From: Plecoglossus altivelis
Lineage: Eukaryota > Chordata > Actinopteri > Osmeriformes > Plecoglossidae
Length of the DNA stretch: 64,000 bases
Direction of reading: 5' to 3'
NCBI GenBank assembly: GCA_036571765.1
Contig: BROE01000009.1
Coordinates: 3,886,008 to 3,950,007 of the forward strand
The notes beneath the pieces are model-generated. The model was not told the origin of the DNA and did not search any database. It saw only the letters and a list, made by a program, of their open reading frames with translations. The position numbers and the translations under genes are program-made. This document shows, in pieces, positions 47,801-60,100 of this stretch (the stretch's first letter is position 1; each line of letters starts with the position of its first letter).

Positions 47801-50800
47801 GCGAGCAAGGATTTAATGGCTTATCAATGTCACATCCTAACTTGAGAGAGTTTTAATTAATGATGCCCTTCCCAGTGGAGAGAGTTATATGGTGTGTGCA
47901 GAGTTCAAGCCAGCACTTCCTCCTCTTCTCAGGTGGTACGGCGGTTCCGCGAGGGGGGCTTCAACACGCTGGTGTCCACCTGCGTAGGGGAGGAGGGGCT
48001 GGACATCGGAGAGGTTGACCTCATCATCTGCTTCGACGCTCAGAAGAGCCCCATCCGATTGGTCCAGAGGATGGGACGTACGGGACGCAAGCGACAGGGC
48101 AGGATCGTGGTGATCCTGTCAGAGGGCAGAGAGGAACGGGTGAGGAAGGAGGGAGGTACAGGGAGGGAGGTACAGGGAGGGAGGTGCATGGAGGGAGGGA
48201 GAGAGAGGGAGCGTGACGGAGGGAGAGTGAGGGAGGAAGGAAGAGAGAGAGAGAGATAGAGAGAGAGAGGATAGAGAAAGAGAGAGAGAGGGAGTGTGAG
48301 GGAGAGACAGATGAAGGGAGGGAGGGAGGGAGAGGAGGGGAAGGATAATAAAATAGGGGTGTAGGAAGAGGGAATTAAGTCAAATAATAAGTAATGTTAC
48401 AGATGGCTTCACATGTGCCAGTAGAACTTCACTTAAACCAACCTAAACCCTCAAGAAAGGGAGTGTGTGTGTGGGGGGCGAGGGGGCGATGGGAGGAGGA
48501 GAGAGGCAAGTGTGAGGAGGATCACTCGTTAGGTCACATCTCATTTTGTCTGTGGCTTCTCTCTCCTTCTCTCTTTTCCACTTCCTCTTCCAGACCTACA
48601 ACCAGAGCCAGTCCACCAAGCGGAGCCTTCACAAGTGCATTCTGGGGAACAGGAAAAGCCTCCACATGTTCGCCAACTGCCCCCGCATGCTGCCCCCGGA
48701 AATCCAGCCCACTCTGCACAAGATGCACATCAGCTGTGGGCAGTTTGACCATGGGGAGGCTGGCCGGAAGGCATCGGGCAGACGCCGATCTCACGAGGAG
48801 GGCCGAGACTCCTCCCTCATCCACCCTCACAACCTAGGTAGGAGCTGTCCTCCACCCTCACAACCTAGGTAGGAGCTGTCATTCACCCTCACAACCTAGG
48901 TAGGAGCTGTCATTCACCCTCACAACCTAGGTAGGAGCTGTCATTAACCCTCACAACCTAGGTAGGAGCTGTCATTCACCCTCACAACCTAGGTAGGAGC
49001 TGTCATTCACCCTCACAACCTAGTTAGGAGACAGTGTTCACTAACCTGACCTCCCAGATGGTTTACTACACCTATCCATCTGGGAAGTTGCCCCTGGGAA
49101 CGGTTTGAACCCTCACGAAACCCTTTACGGTCTGGTGTGCATGTGTGTTACAGTCACCTACGCGGCGACAGGCAGGAAAGACGGATACCTCACCGCGTCT
49201 GAGTACGCCACGTGGGCGTCAACCATGAAGCTGGATGAGAACGAGGCCCCGCCCACCCTCAAGCCATCTCACTTCCTGTCCCTCCCCGGGGATACGCCCC
49301 CTGCTGTGGCTCCAGGTGCCAGGATCTTGTCACTGTGGGAGTGGAGGCACTGGCAGAACCGCCCCCTGCCCACCCACACAGTGGAACACTCCGCTCGCTG
49401 CCTGCACTTCACCAGCATCATGGAGCTGACAGACAGCATGCGACAGGACGAAGAGGTGAGGGGTCAGGCTGGGGTCAGGCTGGGGTTAGGCTGGGGTTAG
49501 GCTGGGGTCAGGCTGGGGTCAGGCTGGGGTCAGGCTGGGGTCAGGCTGGGATCAGGGGTCAGATAGGCTCATCCGAGTCTGTTAAATAAGTAGTCTGTAC
49601 GTAATTCAAGTCATTTAAGTTGGTCAGCTTAATACTTTGTCCAAAGTGAGTTCTTTGTTTTATATCCTTAAAGTACTATGATTTACAACTATATTATAGT
49701 GGTGTCGTGTATCGATGAATTATGCATCATTATTAACAATGTGTACAGTAGCTGTAAATGAATCTGTCAGTTTTTAACTTGTCGTTGCCGCGCGACGTCT
49801 ATACTCCTCACAACTTTGGGTATACTTCCTGCTTCCAGAGACGCCTTCCTGAACCTGTTCTGGTTACGGGAACACAGTCTGTCAGTCACAGGCTAGAGCA
49901 GCACACAGTCTAGCACAGAGACCAGGAGAGGAACCAATCACACTGCGCGTGGGGACGGGTTGGATTTAGTTGTGTGCTGTTATTGACCACTGGTCCAGAT
50001 CAGAGGTTTAATTAATGTGCTTTGTCTGCTGTGGTAGTATCCGTAGTAATAATCCAATTATACATGTTGTGACAGATCAAGTAATTACTCAGCCATCTTC
50101 CAGCCGCTAATGGAGACAACAGCCCGGAATAGAAGCGTGTGCTGAGCCAGACAAATACATTGGCCTGATTAGCATTTTAATACGACCCTCTCTCTAACCA
50201 CAACCCTCTCTAACCACAACCCTCTCTAACCACAACCCTCTCTAACCACAACACTCTCTCTAACCACAACCCTCTCTAACCACAACCCTCTCTAACCACA
50301 ACCCTCTCTCTAACCACAACCCTCTCTCTAACCACAACCCTCTCTAACCACAACCCTCTCTAACCACAACCCTCTCTAACCACATCCATCTGTAACCACA
50401 ACCCTCTCTCTAACCCAGAAAACTGAGTGCTGTTGGTGTTTCAGCTCGATGATGTGAGGTAGACAGAAGGTGGTGTTGCACCATCAGGACTGTGTTCATG
50501 TTGTCAGCGGTGGCTGGAACCCTGCTGTCCCTTCTGGTGGAGGACAGACCTAGTGAAGGGACGTCGGTGGCCTTAGAGGGGCGTGTCATCCTTGTGGGGT
50601 TCCAAGCTTCTTCCAGGTGACCCCGCCTACCTGGCCTGACCCCGCCCCCTGGTCCGAACGCGCTCACCTGGTCTATTCCAGGTGACCCCGCCCACCTGGT
50701 CTGACCCCGCCCCCTGGTCTGACCCCACCCACCTGGTATCTTCCAGGTGACCCCGCACACCTGGTCTGACCCCGCCCACCTGAAACAGGGACATGCAGGA

Positions 50801-53800
50801 CATATTCCTCTGTGCAGTTCTGCAACACTCACACTCAGTAGATGTGTGTAATCTGCCCATGACAGGATCGATTTGAGATGTGTGTGTGTTTGTGTGTGTG
50901 TGCTTGTTTTTGTGTGTGCTTGTTTGCGTCAAGCCGGGAAGACAGACGACTTAGCCAGTGATCCAGTGAGTGAGACAGGTCACTCTGATCTCATTTGAGA
51001 CAGGCTACTGACTTGAGTCTAATTAGAGAGAAAGGCAGTTTAGAGACTACAATCTGATTAGGGAGAGAGAGACAGGTTATTGCTGTCTAATTAGATACAC
51101 AAGTTGCTGACTGCAGTCTTACTGAAGAGAGATGCAGGTTACTGTCCATCTAATTAGAGAGATCGAGAGAGAGACACACAGGTTACTGTTGTCTAATGAG
51201 AGAGAGAGAGAGGAGAGATGAAGAGAGAGAAGAGAGAGAAGAGAGAGAGTGAGAGACAGAGAGAGATGATGAGAGAGAGAGAGAGAAGAGAGAGAGAGAG
51301 CAGAGAGAGAGAGGAGATGAGAGAGAGAGAGAGATGAGGAGAGAGAAGAGAGAGACAGAGAGAGACGGAGAGAGAGAGAAGTGCGCCGAGAGCGAGAGAC
51401 AGAGAGAGAGAAGAGACCGAGAGAGAGAAGAGAGAGAAGAGAGAGAAGAAGAGATAGAGAGAGAGAGAGAGAGAGGAGAGGAGAGAGGAAGAGAGAGAGA
51501 GAGAGGTTACTGTCGTCCAGCGAGGAGACAGATTGGAGCGGTCTGGATCTGATTTCACAGATATTTCAATAATCCCCTGTGGTTCAAACACATGCTGATT
51601 TACAGCCGTGCATCTAACTTCCGTATCCACGATCTCCATGTTGGTGTGGTTTCCCTCCTACACAGGTGGACCGCAGCCTCTACAATGTCTCTGGTGTCAG
51701 TCCTCTCCACTCCCATCTGCTTGTCTGACAGCTGCTCCTCTCCTCTCAAGCACAGAGCCCTTTAGCAAGCCTTTATGCATGGGTTCGTGTGTGTGTGTGT
51801 TTCTGCGTTTCAGGCTGTGTACCTCGTTTCCAAGCGTGTTTTAAAAGGGGCCCTGCCACGAATGCGTGATTGACTGACCGTTTTTTTTTGTTCAAACAGA
51901 GAGAAAGTTAGCCAAGCATTCAAACAGTTTTTGGACTTTGATCCCCCATCAAACAAATTGCATTTTTCTTTCCAGCGGCGTTAATTATTTTTCCAAAGGG
52001 GCTTAACTTCCCCTTTTTATCTGCGTTGAACACAAACACAAACATTAGCACCCTCACTCCCTTCTCTCTGTGTGTAATGTTAACCAGTTATTGTTGATGG
52101 ACTGCCTTCAATACTGGAGACTTCACTTCTTGGCTTTGTCACCTTCAACAAAGCATAGATGAGGGAGGAAGAGAGGGGGGAGAGAAGGAGGAATGGGGGG
52201 GAGGGTGAGTGGACCCTTGACGGTTTGACAGCAGAAAGGTTTTTCATTTGGCACTAACTGTTTTCATCTGAAACAGAGAGACACTACCTCGCCACGCCTA
52301 CTTTAGCACAGAGAGGCAAGAGGGTAGGCAGGGAGAGGCAGTTATGGAGGTAGAGGCAGGCATGGAGAGGGGTGGAGGCCGTTAGACAGTGGTGAGGCAG
52401 AAAGAGGCAGACAGAGAGAGAGAGGAGACAGTGAGAGAGAGAGGTAGGCATTGAGAGGCACAGAGAGAGAGGTAGACAGAAAAGCAGAGAGAGGCAGGGA
52501 GAGGGAGGCAGGCAGAGAGAGGCAGGCAGAGAGGCAGGCAGAGAGAGTCAGGCAGAGAGAGTCAGGCAGATAGAGGCAGGCAGAGAGAGGCAGGCAGACA
52601 GGGAGAACCAGGCAGGCAGGGAGAGGCAGACAGACAGGGAGAGGCAGGCAGGTAGGCAGGGAGAAGCAGGTAGATAGAGGCAGGCAGGGAGGGAGAGGCA
52701 GGCAGAGAGAGGCAGGCAGAGAGAGTGGCAGGCAGGCAGAGAGAGGCAGGCAGGCAGGGAGAGGCAGGCAGACAGGGAGAACCAGGCAGGCAGGGAGAGG
52801 CAGACAGACAGGGAGAAGCAGGCAGATAGAGGCAGGCAGGGAGGGAGAGGCAGGCAGAGAGAGGCAGGCAGAGAGAGGCAGGCAGAGAGAGTCAGGCAGA
52901 GAGATGCAGCAGAGAGAGTTCAGGCAGAGAGATTGCAGGCAGAGAGAGGCAGGGCAGCGAGAGGCAGCAGGCAGCGAGAGGGGCATGCAGGCAGGGAGAG
53001 GCAGGCAGACAGGGAGAACCAGGCAGACAGGGAGAACCAGGCAGGCAGACAGGAAGAGGTAGGCAGGGAGAAGCAGGCAGATAAAGGCAGGCAGATAGAG
53101 GCAGGCAGACAGCGGGAGAGGCAGCAGGTTACGCAAGGAGAGAGAGAGAGAGAGGCAGAGAGAGGGGCAGGGAGAGAAGCAACCAGACATGATCTTCCCT
53201 TGTTATGTAACATTTCTGAGAAGTGTTATATAAGCCCAGAGGCTGTATGTAGGCCATGACCTAGTTAACATGGAGAGGAGAGAGGAGAGAGGAGAGGAGG
53301 GAGGGAGGGGGGAGAAGAGAAGAGGAGAGGTTGAGGAGAGAAGGGGCAAGGGGAGGAGGGAGCACAGGAAGAGGAAGAGAAACAAGGCATGGAGAGGAGG
53401 ATGTAGCATAACTAATTTGACACGTTGTGTCTCCGTTTTGTTTGTATTGTCCTGTCTGATGGGTAACAGCTTGTCCACACCACAACAAGCTGCGCTTGCT
53501 TGCTTTACATATTTCATATTCAGCTCAGCAGGTTGGAGTGAAGGATTAGTTTCTACTTCCCTGGATTCTCCTCTCTCCTCCTCTCACCTCCTCTCTCCTC
53601 CTCTCTCCTCGTCTCCCCTTCTTTCTCCTCCTCTCTCCTCCCTCCGTAATCCAGCCTACATCACTGCCTACCATCGTGCCCTAGTTTATTTTGGTCTACG
53701 TGACCAATCTAATGATTAAATGCAGCTGATCTGGTGATTAATTGTTTGTTCTACAGAGATCAGAGATGTGTTTCTCTGGAAACCCCCCCTCCCTCCCCTC

Positions 53801-54143
53801 CCCTTTGCCCCCACCGTCTCCTGTCCTCTGTCCATAACACCTCAGACTTGGTTCAGAAACATATGCTCCACAGCATGTGTTGGTAGAACATTTACATTTC
53901 ACACATTTGAGTTTCACACCTCGCGGTTGCCACGTCCTCCAGTCATCTGTTTTTCCACTGAGCCCGGTAGAGTGGAACAGGACCGGGAGATAAGGCAAGG
54001 TGATTTGCCTTGGCGTCATTCGTCCAGTTTGTGTTTGTGTTTCTAAATAAGAGTGGTCGTAAACAACCAGAGACATTCAATCTAAGTCTGGGGGTAAGGC
54101 CTCCGGAACAATGCTCCGTTTGTGGAGCTTGTCTAATTCTCTC

Positions 54144-54184
<41 letters not shown>

Positions 54185-57100
54185 ATTTATTTTGCACGAT
54201 TTTTCAGACTTAACGGTGACCTTAAAGCCTGGTTTGAAGTCCGGATTGGAGACGATTCAAACTCCATATTTTGCTCTTTCGGAACCATGAAGGAATACAA
54301 ACCAGCGTTTATTTTGGTGTGTGTTACAACACCTTCTGTTCCCCTGCTGTACCCATGGCAGATCCCCTGTTGACATCGACCTCCATGGAGGTGAGAAGCA
54401 CAGGATGTCCACATAACCAGCCTGCCACAGCTGGACTGTAATCCCGATGGTGGCCGGCTTCGAATCTCCCAGTAGTGAGATCATGGCTAACAACACAGCT
54501 TCTTGTCCAAACGCTTGGCAGCGATCTCAGCATGATCCAACAGCGTGTGAGGTGAAGTCAACTGAACCCCCTATCTAGTGACAGCCCCACACATGGCGGT
54601 GGCTCTCTCTTACGAACATTCAAAATCAGCCGATTTCTGGTTAGAGGGGTTGTCCTAAATCTGATAAGAAACCCCTGAAAGATCCCTGTGTTTTTTAAGG
54701 ATGGTGAAGATTGGCTTGGCTTGTGGTGGTGGGTGACTTCCTCAGAGGGCGATTGAGTCGGAACAAACAAAACGCCTATGTGCTGTGCTCATCTCACCCT
54801 CTAAAGACTCCGCGGTCTGGGGATAACTCATCCTTCCCTTCACCTCCCAACGTCCTCCCTACAAACATTCCCTCCCTCCCTCCCACATCCTTCCATCTTC
54901 CCTCCCCAACATTTATATTTTTTTTTGTTCCCCTCCCTTCCCTCCCAACATCCTCCCTACAAACATCATCCCTCCCTCCCAACATCATCCCTCCCTCCCA
55001 ACATCATCCCTTCCCTCCCAACATCCTCCCTACAAACATCATCCCTCCCGCCCTCCCAACATCATCCCTCCCTCCCAACACCCTCCCTCACTCCCTCCCC
55101 CAACATCCTCCCGCCCAGCATCATCCCTCCCTCCCAACATTATCCCTCCCTCCCTCCCAACTGATGCCTCCTAAAACAAGAGCTGAACAGCAGAACAATA
55201 CATGTAACACGATGACGAATGATGAGTTCCCACCAACCCCCCACCCCTCCCCGTCTTGCTATGAGACCATTAGTCCCACATCATGGTCCCTGCCCCCTCA
55301 GGTTGAACCCTCTCATACACACCCCGTAACACCTTCACGCTCCGTCTACTTCTGTCCTGCCCCTCTTAGCACTCCCCGCCTCCTCTCAGCTTTGGTCACC
55401 TCATAGTCCTGCTGCTCTACTGCTAGGAAGCTGAGGGGGGTGTTAGCAGGGCAGAGTGGGGGTGGGGGGGGGCAGGGGGGGGGCGGTGGAGTCTGTGTTG
55501 AGACTGCCTCTCTTCTCCCCTTCTCTGAAGAAAAGACATGAAACTTCAAGCAACCAAACTCTTACCATCCCTATTGATTGATAGTTACGAGTGTTTCTTG
55601 TAAATCCAGCCCGTTGACTGGTTGGTTGTCCTGTCCGTCTTGTCTCCAGCAGGATGAGTGCAGGTATGAACAGCAGCTTCTGTCCCATCTTGTCCAAGAT
55701 GACGTGGTGGGGCTGGGTGAAGACACCAAGATGTCCGCTAAAGACAGACGACAGAAGAACACCAAGACCTCCTCCAAGACCTCCTCCAAGACCTCCTCCA
55801 AGACCTCCTCCAAGACCTCCTCCAAGACCAACACCTCCGCCTTCATCTCCGACCAGAGACGGTGTCACCCATCCACAGATGTGGACAGTCCTGAGGGAGA
55901 GGGGGAGCAGGAGAAGGGACCCAGAGGAAGGGTGTCTGTTCACTCACCATGGACCGTCATAACAGACAGAGACCCAGATGAACCGGACGTAGATCATCTC
56001 GACACAGGGGGCCAATGGCCAATCGCAAATGGAGAAGATGACGTCGTCATGGTTACGGAAAAGACTGGCAACTCAGAGGCCCAATCCCCAGTTTTGGGGA
56101 GAGCGGAGGGTTCATCCCACTTGAACGCCGACGCTGAGAAGGAAGAACGTGACCCGGAGGAGAACTCTGAATTAGACGACTTGTTTTATGTTCCTAAGAG
56201 GAGTTCTGTAGCTTCATCCAAACTCCGACCCCTCAGACGCATGACAGACAGTCTGAGGGCCGTGCTCTCCAACGTAGCTGAACTTCTATCCAGCTCACCT
56301 CCTCCGTTGAGCTTTGACCTCAACAATTCGCTCGTCATCCACGCTCACACCTCTCCCGCCACAGCCTCTAGACCCACCACTATCGCAGGGACAACATGCC
56401 CTCTGGCATCTGACCTTCAGACACCTTCACATAAGCCAGCTCCCACGTCCACCACCACAAGCTCCAGGGCCCAACGCCATCCTCCGTCACCGTCCAGGTC
56501 AGAGGTCGAGGATCAGCAAGGGTTTCAGGTCAACTTCTGCCTGGAGGTGGAGGACGACTGGCTGGAGTCTGACTCTCCTGCCTCCCCTCACCCCTCTCCC
56601 CCATACCCTGCCTCCCCTCACCCCTCTCCCCCATACCCTGCCTCCACTGGTGTATTGGCTGAGGCTCATCCCCATGTCAACCGGCATGAAGAACCTCTAC
56701 CAAATGCCTCCATCCTCAGACGGAGCATGCCCAGCCCTCCACGGAGACCTCACCCACCTTCCCCACCTTCAGCCAGCCACGGAGAGGAGGAGGACATCGC
56801 CTCATTCAGCCCCAGCTGGGACGAGGTCTTTGGGGATGGGGGAGATGACGACCCCAGGGATGATGGAGGGACTGTAGAGAAGGAGGAGGATGTCGAGATT
56901 AAGAACGAGGCTACGAAAGTGGTCGTGGACCTGACGGAGGATGTAATGGATGATGTTATGGATGATGTTATGGATGATGTTATGGATGAGTTTGTGGACT
57001 GCAGGGAGCTTTGCCTGCCCCCTACCCCCCCAGCCCTCCCTCCCAGTCCCCCAGGGCCACATCAGAGTACAGCCAGGCTGGATCAGAGCATGGACCTGTT

Positions 57101-60100
57101 TGGGGATGATAACGCCTTCCTCCAGATAAGCCTTCCTGATATACCTACACCTATTAGAACCACCCCACACACACCTACTAGAACCACCCCACACACACCT
57201 GCTAGAACCACCCCACACACACCTGCTAGAACCACCCCACACACACTTGCTACACACACACCTGCTGGAACCACCCCCTACACACCTGCTACACACACAC
57301 CTGCTAGAACCACCCCACACACACCTGCTACACACACAGTTAGAACTGCTACCCACACACTTGCCTCACACACACCAACAACACCCCTCCACACTACGAG
57401 TAACACCACACACACACACAGGACCCCTCGATCACACGCAGCGAAACCCACACACGCACTCAACGCATCACATCGTGTCACACACACACCAGATACCAAG
57501 GCCATTCCAAGCCCAACACGCGCACCAAACACTGCACACATATCCCACACGCCCATGGCTCTGGAAAGGAAGGGCGAGGCAGATGGAATGGAGGGACGGC
57601 TAAGAGGAGAGAGAGAGAGAGACATGGTCGTGCTGCACCAGTCCTCTCCCCCGGCCCACAACTCCGAAGGCTTCAATCTCTCCCAGGACGTTTTCTCTGT
57701 GAACTTTGACCTGGGATTTTTTCTGGAGGACTCTGAGGAGGAGGGGGAGGAAGGAACAGCTGCTTCCTCGCATAGTGCCTCCCTGCTGGGGCAGGAAGTC
57801 CAGGAGGACCCCCCCTCTCTGGTGCTGCACCAGAGGATCTCCGGCTCCTCCACTCCCTCTGGGGGCGGTCCCAGAGGGGACGTCTTCAGGCTGTCCACTC
57901 CGCTGGCGGGCCCCGGAGGAAACAGGAGCTCCCTGGCTTCCTGGCCTCGGACGTCACCTCTGACCTCCAAGCTGGGTGCTCTCCCTTCTCCAATCACATC
58001 ACCAGGAGTGAGACGGGCTCTCGTGCCACTCCCCCACAGCTCCTCCGGCCACGCCCCCTCCTCGTCTGCCCTGAAGAGGAAGCATGGGGAGGGCAGGGAG
58101 AGGGCGGAGTGTGGGGAGAGGGAGGAGTCAGACAGGATGGAGGACAGCATGTGGCAGGGACGTCTCCAACACATAGGTCAGTCAGTCTCTCTGCTAGTGG
58201 GAGAGACTGTGTAATTATTAACACAGGTACTTGTTCTTAGAGTATGAATATTTCAGCAAAGATACTTGTTCCTAAAGTATGTGTAAACACAGGTACTTGT
58301 TACTTGTAAGCACAACTATTTTTTCCTGTTGAAATGAAGCAGCACAGCTACTTTTGAACTCAGAGACTCAATCCTACGGTGTAGATTTGTTCGTATAGAT
58401 GTTTATTAATTATTATAGATATTTGTTCCTCACAGATATTTCTTTGCATCAATCTGTTAGTGCTGGTCAGTACAGGTACAAATACAACTCAGGTGTGTGA
58501 TGGTGTTCCTGTCCTGTCCCCCACCTCTCTCCAGTTCTGAGCAGCAGTGACAGTGACGAGGAGGTGATTGGTCGTAAACGAGGTCGCCAGACCAAGCCGG
58601 CCAACCCGCTGTCGTCTCCTGAGGATGTGGTGAGTATCTGTTAAACCCTGAGTGTGACGTGGTTGGCATGGGAACAGGCAGGTTGGTGTGTCCCTGATAG
58701 TTTTCTGTTCTCTCGTTGTCCTTCACTCCTTTTTAGATTCCTTTTTTTATTCTTACATTTCGTGTTCTGTATATTTCCCCCCTAGTTCCTCTTCTTGCCC
58801 CCCTGCAACGCCCACTAGTAGAGCTTTCTACTATGTCCGTCTATTTCTTCATTTGACTTTTCATCATCTTCTTGTTTGCGTTCAGTCCTTGACTGACAGC
58901 AGTAATAGTCTCGTGCGTGCTTCTGGAACCTTCCGTGTGGTTAACCCTGAGTTGTGTCTCCTCCTGTCCCAGTCTCACCTTCAGGAGATGGACTCCTCTC
59001 CCCTCCCGGTCACCAGGAGAAGACCTGCCGCCCTCAGCATCGTAAGACTGACAGCTCCCAGCTGCCGCCACACAAACATGTCCCAGTGTTTCATTCAACA
59101 CCAGGAGTGGTCACTGGGCACGTCACTAAGCACGTCGAGTGCTTCTGTCTGTCAGCTCTGTGTTGTGTGTGAGACAGTGTTGTGTGTGAGACAGTGTTGT
59201 GTGTGAGACAGTGTTGTGTGACAGTGTTGTGTGTGAGACAGTGTTGTGTGACAGTGTTGTGTGTGTGTGTGTGTGCTCCAGTCAGATGAAACCCAGCTGG
59301 AGATTCTGTCAGACGACGACTTCCAGACCAACACGTCTGTCCTTCGCCCCCCCACCAGACCCCCCCGCCCGCCACGTCGCCACGGGAACCAGCCGTCCGC
59401 CAGGGCAAGACCAAGCTCCTTGTCACTTTGGCCTGGCCGGTTTATCATCCAATCAGCTCCTTTACTGACGGCTTGATGTGGATTCGTACCTGTGCTGAAT
59501 GTTCCGTAGCTTCCAGGTGTTGCTCTGTTGACCTGTCCTCTTCCATACTCCCAGAATGCCGTGCGACAAGGGGGCCGCCAGTTCCTGGACGAGGAGGCGG
59601 AGCTGTCGGAGGAGGGTGGGGCTGTGTCCTCGGATGAAGATGATGATGATGATGATCAGAACCGCTCCATGGAGGGCTTTGTTGTCGACAACTCCCACCT
59701 CTCACAGGGACTCAATGGTACAGAGCACAAAGTGTATCCACACAAACACACACAGTAACATCCTCATACAATCTCTCACACAAACACACACTTATATACA
59801 CACCCATGCAAATTCAGACACTCGCTCTCACATCCATCCATCCANTCGGAGATGCAGGGGGTTTATCTGAAGTCAGTGAGGAGCCCTGCTCTGGCTGAAA
59901 GGAGTAAGATGCTCTTCAGACAGCAGCAACAGCGCATGGACATCTTCTCCCAGGTACCTACCTCTGGCCTCATCCTCCACTTCCCACCATGCACCACACC
60001 TACTATAAGGAACCGCACAGGACTAGAGCTTAGCTAACAGCAGCCTGCATTTGTATTTCGTTTTCTGGGAGAAAAGTCGCCAGCTCTTCCGATCGCTACC

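Larger units (their letters stand above)
49563..55649. other. fancm intron before the large exon
   Basis: I see no supported exon in these 6 kb. It contains a 16-18 bp AACCACAACCCTCTCT array (50186-50410), a GC-box/E-box array (50617-50785), a GA tract (51199-51505), an 870-bp purine minisatellite (52320-53190), a CA tract (54148-54180) and a CCTCCCTCCCAACATCATC array (54836-55165). Confidence 0.65.

Noticed and set aside
52342..53190. 282-codon minus-strand frame
   Set aside because: It is a repeat translation (CLPLPACL-like) of the purine minisatellite, with no family resemblance.
54440..54480. tRNA B-box-like GGCTTCGAATCTCCC
   Set aside because: No A box or cloverleaf could be formed around it.
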